Shown in pieces: positions 19,901 to 22,613 of a DNA stretch of 22,613 bases. The notes beneath the pieces are model-generated. The model ran no database searches. It was not told the origin of the DNA and saw only the letters and a list, made by a program, of their open reading frames with translations. The number at the start of each line of letters is the position of its first letter. Position 1 is the first letter of the stretch. A program made the translations under genes and the position numbers. The DNA is taken from IMG/VR virus record IMGVR_UViG_3300034190_001470, positions 1-22,613 of that record, one strand, 5' to 3'. Source of the stretch: a virus.

Positions 19901-20695
19901 GGCATCTTCGCTGAGACCGCCGTTGGGAAAAAGCAATGTCCGCATTCTTTCGGTCAGGTTGTCCGCTGGTTGCAGAAAACGGTCAAAACCTTCAGACTTG
20001 TCACGGGCCAGACGGGTCAGATTTCCTGTCCCGATGGCTCCTGCCTTTACCCCTGTACCAAGGGCACCGCCCAGAGCAACAGAACCCGGCCCCTCCAGCA
20101 GTCCCGTCAGGGCAATCGTGCCGGGATCGTAATCGTCACGGATGCCGACATCCATCTCAGTTTCTTGAATCTTGGCCTCACGAGCAGCACCACCGACACC
20201 ACTGATGGCAGCATCGACACCAGCTGCCTTCAGTACAGGGGCAGATACAGTTGCCTTGAGCCGATTCTTCAGGAAACCTGTGGCACTACGCTTGGCAGCT
20301 TCTTTGGCGGCTAATGTACCGGCAGTTGCTGCCCCGCCCGTGAAGATACCGCCAATGATGCCAAGAATGTTTGTCGGGTCCGTGATGGCGTACATCGCAT
20401 TATCGACAATAGCCCTGCCGACCGGGGCCGATCCTTCCTCAAAGATTGTTGGAAGTTCTTCGACCTGCTGATAGACCTCACCGAACCGGGACTTACCCTC
20501 GTCGGATAGCTTATCTATATCTGATGAAAGGGCGAACGTACCGAGAATGTTGTTCTCGAAGTTACGACTGCGAGACAGAAAGTCGTCCACCATCTCCTGA
20601 TTGGTGGCCGGGATGTCGTAGTCTAGTTCCTCGTAGACGTTATAGAGGTTGGTAAGAAACTGCCTATCGTTGATCAGCTGATCGTAGGTAGCCAT
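16961..20695 (-). CDS. Very large internal virion/ejection-type protein
   Basis: The product has 1244 aa, similar in size to T7 gp16 (1318). An N-terminal helical region is followed by an Ala/Gly-rich hydrophobic segment (108-131: NILGIIGGIFTGGAATAGTLAAK within it), a long charged helical body (about 250-560), a middle region with further weakly hydrophobic helices, and a C-terminal charged part. Segments such as RVPVFTEYFRGVPVIGNFMA and FRNAYNIMKMG resemble large proteins that marine podoviruses eject into the host with their DNA. No lytic transglycosylase motif is seen, unlike the T7 gp16 N-terminus. It begins right after a double stop (TAATAA) of the previous gene. The role is inferred from size, composition and neighbours. 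Confidence 0.75.
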   Translation of the reverse strand: MATYDQLINDRQFLTNLYNVYEELDYDIPATNQEMVDDFLSRSRNFENNILGTFALSSDIDKLSDEGKSRFGEVYQQVEELPTIFEEGSAPVGRAIVDNAMYAITDPTNILGIIGGIFTGGAATAGTLAAKEAAKRSATGFLKNRLKATVSAPVLKAAGVDAAISGVGGAAREAKIQETEMDVGIRDDYDPGTIALTGLLEGPGSVALGGALGTGVKAGAIGTGNLTRLARDKSEGFDRFLQPADNLTERMRTLLFPNGGLSEDAVRISEIAEARQNDLLKRAADIEKGFNRNAAYQKIQAENDMDTLNLINRAAEGRANELKTVRDKYGDELANLLEDGRKIIRESQNYANEVEGLRPGIKSLFDSTAEGFNPTYLRRTYDAFELGKRRPVSFDKFIKQNPDAVLDLYKTIQKDAYAPDNVKVGYARDFGFDDAAFRTLDPDDAVMSQLRRRARDLYEGRVGKYDYGGSILKKRQKLEPTVERFLGKEQAKVGTRIFRSVEGIVEPITQIHRANEIGRVLEADNLAVYAKNAGEAQTKFRDKTGQLLDADDLVPISSSKVLPMKRGMRSEDFSFYVPKTLGDRINKVVANPAARFSAEEGPLRMINNMLEATSFLQGAIKLGKTGYNPVGHIRNIGGMGMSVFGSGNYRGAADYLKRLSTGTKEEREQFRQLMTDLGISDTGVTFRQIMNRLGPEFERGTTNANNVRKVAEKVLKAGKVGDAARRAYQATDEVGKFMAFAGERKKMEDIWKASDDAYKDVLRDQVRQKFTRQVRDGDGNIIGERTVGMTDNAVLDELAARKALNVMPTYSRVPVFTEYFRGVPVIGNFMAFQAEVFRNAYNIMKMGHQEMVDGFNVGNDALVRSGAQRLATLSSLNAGLVGGAYAWNELNGYDEIASSLKDYLSFDKYNPIVITGVEEDEDGKRTITYRDLGYINPFNPISQIANRVMAAAASGKPVEDALAETLPGAIGDVVSPFVDQSLASEAGQSLYRSIMATTEGDSRTAEYYLGKTYRILEPGFAKMARELVTEADVLDPNLERVVSPRYFGSEGKKIDSIEDVGEYFYRTGLVTLAPERRFEVDSTTGFALSNQSRDLNTGWSSYRRGIGQLLRDPSYTDRLDYERIAREYEEELGRQVGIQANIADLFDDLEVLAGSKSAARKVMRDPDLKSAMPRSRRERGRLLRDRSAVKRLSTNNEFWKEIRRNNPELNTGELRSLFRKIERAYDNKNLNMADPDDLPEVIFE

Positions 20696-20698
20696 TTA

Positions 20699-22501
20699 TT
20701 ATGACCCGAGATTACGCGGGTCTCCGGTAGCCAAACTATCGGCCACCTGATCGCCGCTACCAGCACCCGCAGCAGATGGGCCAAGTATTCGTATAAGTTC
20801 GGCTTTGCCTTCTTTTTCCGGAATGGTACCATCATCTATTCCTTCGATAAGCAGTTTAGCGTATTTATTACGCGCCGTAAGTTTATCAATCTCTGGTTTG
20901 GCACTATAATACTTAGCCTGTGACTTTCTAAGATCGTTGATAAACTCTTGGGCACCTGCTTCACGATCCTCTTTGCGTCGGGCCATCTCCAGCGCCTCTT
21001 CTTCGCGCTGTGCCTTCTTCGTTTCGCGCATTCCAGTAGCAGCAGCAGTCGCAGCAGGGGACAAGACTTTGCTGAGCGATTCGAAAGGTCCGGTTTCACG
21101 ACCAACCGTGCCGTCTTCAAACCCACCCTTCAGGGCTGCGGCAGCAATACCAAGAAATGCTGCATCGTCCAGACGCTTGTCTCCGACATCGCGCCGCAGT
21201 CGGCCAAGGCTGTCGTCAACTTCGTCTCGGACCGTCTCTGGTTCAGGTTTTGGTTCCGGAGCCGGAGTCAGTGTTGGCGTTGGCGTTGGTTTTGTGAAAG
21301 TTTCAATTTCTTTCTCACTAAGACCTGCAAGAAGTTCCATGTTGGGATCATAGCCAGAACCAAGCCCTTTATTAGGATAAAGATAATCTCCTTGCTCTCT
21401 TAATCCTACTATAGGTGCTCCGGGAGCAGTACCAAACGCTTTCTGCATTGATCGGGCACGTTCCCCAAATAGACCTTCGCCGCTGAGTATGCGGTCAAAG
21501 ATACTTCCCCCGTTATCCATCCGGACAATCTGACCACCATTGGCACGACGTACAACACCCGACAATCCTGCCTGACGACCGACAGCACCGCCCCGGTTGA
21601 ACAGCCCGAACGCCTTCCCTGCTGCTGCACCGCTGATACCAAGACCTGCCAACTGCTGGAGCGAGGACGGACCCGGAACAGTCGGTCGCTGTGTCGTCTG
21701 CTGGAATCCAGAAGGTGACGGGGCGTTGGTGATAAACCGCAGATATGTCGCCAGTGTTTCCTCGGGGAACATCTGTTCGCGCTGGAACTGGGTCTGGGCC
21801 AGATCAATAGCTGCCTGTTCACGGGCACGTTGCGCCTCACCGACACCACCCAGCTGACCAAACTGTGCCATACGCTGCTGATACGCACCAGTACCGATGG
21901 ACGGCATCTGCGCGGCAAGGTTTGCCAGACGGCCACGAGACGCCGCTGCCTCTGCCATGGCCTGTTGAAATGCCTGTTGTCCGCCCATCGTCTGTAGGTC
22001 ATCCAGCCGCCGCTGTAGATTACGCTGACCTTCGGCCTCTTCGATAAATCGACGGGAACCGCGAAGACCACCGGCCTCGACTGCACCGGTCCTGAGTTGT
22101 GCCTGTGGGCCACGCTGATACTGACGGACTGCCTCGCGCTTGGCGATGTCGGTCACTGCCTGTTGGTACGGATTCATACCCTGCTGGATTTCAGCGGCAG
22201 TTACCGGGGCGGCAGCACCGAGGGCGGCTGTACGGGCAACCTCAAATGCAGGGGCCGCACCCGGACCACGGGCAAGAGACTCGATACCACTGAAGGCTTC
22301 CTGTTCCTGCGCGGCAAAAGGGGCTAACTGTTGGCCGGGGAACGGCTGGAAGCCTTCCTCGGTACGCTGCTCATAAAGTTCCTGCGCCTTGCCAAAGACG
22401 TCGGAAACATATTCGCGCTGTTCCGGGGCATACTCAGGAACCTGACGGGTGGTCGTCTGCGTCGGCGGCGGCGGCGGCGGTTTTGATGATCCAAAACTCA
22501 T
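20699..22501 (-). CDS. Virion structural/internal protein with Pro run and Gly repeats
   Basis: The product has 600 aa. It begins MSFGSSKPPPPPP and an acidic QREYVSDVFGKAQELYEQ helix, followed by an Ala/Gln/Arg-rich helical region (about 60-260), a Gly-rich part with repeated NRGG/NGG motifs (about 300-340: FNRGGAVG, RRANGGQIV, DNGGSI), a Thr/Pro linker (TPTPTLTPAPEPKPEP), and a charged helical C-terminus. This layout is common in large structural proteins of marine podo- and siphophages placed next to ejection proteins. AAAGGAA lies 7 bases before the start. The start comes one base after the stop of the upstream gene. It probably belongs to the inner core or neck; which one is uncertain. 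Confidence 0.75.
   Translation of the reverse strand: MSFGSSKPPPPPPTQTTTRQVPEYAPEQREYVSDVFGKAQELYEQRTEEGFQPFPGQQLAPFAAQEQEAFSGIESLARGPGAAPAFEVARTAALGAAAPVTAAEIQQGMNPYQQAVTDIAKREAVRQYQRGPQAQLRTGAVEAGGLRGSRRFIEEAEGQRNLQRRLDDLQTMGGQQAFQQAMAEAAASRGRLANLAAQMPSIGTGAYQQRMAQFGQLGGVGEAQRAREQAAIDLAQTQFQREQMFPEETLATYLRFITNAPSPSGFQQTTQRPTVPGPSSLQQLAGLGISGAAAGKAFGLFNRGGAVGRQAGLSGVVRRANGGQIVRMDNGGSIFDRILSGEGLFGERARSMQKAFGTAPGAPIVGLREQGDYLYPNKGLGSGYDPNMELLAGLSEKEIETFTKPTPTPTLTPAPEPKPEPETVRDEVDDSLGRLRRDVGDKRLDDAAFLGIAAAALKGGFEDGTVGRETGPFESLSKVLSPAATAAATGMRETKKAQREEEALEMARRKEDREAGAQEFINDLRKSQAKYYSAKPEIDKLTARNKYAKLLIEGIDDGTIPEKEGKAELIRILGPSAAGAGSGDQVADSLATGDPRNLGS
22463..22480. repeat. (CGG)6 trinucleotide repeat encoding a proline run
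   Basis: Six perfect CGG units on the plus strand encode six consecutive Pro codons (CCG) at residues 8-13 of the minus-strand virion gene. Perfect codon-level repetition makes this site prone to slippage, and a change of a whole unit would keep the reading frame. The length of this run may vary between related phages. Confidence 0.8.
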
Positions 22502-22502
22502 A

Positions 22503-22613
22503 TCAAAGTTCCTTTGTCATTAACACTGCTTGACGTTTAAATCCGGGAAGAACTTTCTCCCACCCGGTGCGTCCTGTAAGCATAAGACGGGCCGCTCCGT
22601 GTTGTCGGCCCCA
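22503..22613 (-). CDS. 3' end of a virion-region gene (partial)
   Basis: A frame enters from the right edge on the minus strand and stops with TGA at 22505-22503. Its last 36 residues (including GRQHGAARLMLTGRTGWEKV and a basic, hydrophobic tail ending MTKEL) look like a real protein. It lies one base before the start of the 600-aa virion protein, so it is in the same operon. Only the tail is present, which is not enough for a family call. Confidence 0.55.
   Translation of the reverse strand, partial: WGRQHGAARLMLTGRTGWEKVLPGFKRQAVLMTKEL

Noticed and set aside
19796-20314. Plus-strand ORF of 172 aa opposite the 1244-aa virion gene
   Set aside because: It is Cys/Ser/Arg-rich with no domain, opposite a long gene with natural composition.
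21409-22113. Minus-strand ORF of 234 aa in another frame of the 600-aa virion gene
   Set aside because: It is an Arg/Ser/Trp-rich shadow of a repetitive Ala/Gln/Gly-rich gene, with no sign of selection in that frame.
1-22613. tRNA genes, CRISPR repeats, insertion sequences or attachment sites
   Set aside because: Scanning by eye for T-arm-like words, regularly spaced direct repeats, transposase motifs and an integrase found none. A tRNAscan or repeat search could still find something short.

Overview
The window is part of a tailed-phage genome, most likely a lytic, marine-type podovirus with a T7-like replication system. This rests on a fused primase-helicase, a family A DNA polymerase with 3'-5' exonuclease, a gp2.5-like single-stranded DNA-binding protein and a PD-(D/E)XK exonuclease in one run. 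They are followed by nucleotide-metabolism genes (ThyX, a B12-dependent ribonucleotide reductase) and a glycosylation/methylation cassette. A block of large virion-type genes lies on the opposite strand. The host is probably a Gram-negative, perhaps marine alphaproteobacterial, cell, but that is inference. No RNA polymerase, integrase, tRNA, CRISPR array or insertion sequence was seen.

Layout. 1-1099 (+): the tail of an unknown gene, then a dense run of overlapping small genes (an HTH-like protein, a zinc-ribbon protein, a 44-aa membrane protein). 1097-1420: the largest gene-free stretch, about 320 bases. It holds a perfect Shine-Dalgarno sequence with a 7-codon mini-ORF, at least six successive inverted repeats including a 43-nt hairpin, and then a near-consensus sigma70-type promoter (TTGACG, 17 bp, TATGAT). 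1421-1901: small genes. 1894-7959: replication module, with an HNH endonuclease fitted between primase-helicase and polymerase and a possible overprinted gene inside the polymerase. 7937-9741: a GIY-YIG-like endonuclease, small regulators, a DUF3310 protein, an FkbM methyltransferase and a 42-aa very basic protein. 9766-12616: ThyX, a small gene, class II RNR and a DUF1289-like protein. 12617-15924: a small exported or anchored protein, a GT8-like glycosyltransferase, a glycosyltransferase/DUF115 fusion and a methyltransferase. 15921-16960: a small gene, a membrane/coiled-coil protein and a holin-like protein. 16961-22613 (-): two large virion/ejection-type proteins and the end of a third gene.

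How it fits together. The plus-strand genes mostly overlap by 1-25 bases, so they probably form long polycistronic transcripts with translational coupling. The promoter at 1360-1388 is the only convincing one and could drive the replication operon. ThyX and RNR supply dTMP and deoxynucleotides for replication. The glycosyltransferases and methyltransferases probably modify a virion or host glycan. The structural genes are transcribed toward the replication genes, and the two strands meet with no intergenic base at 16960/16961.
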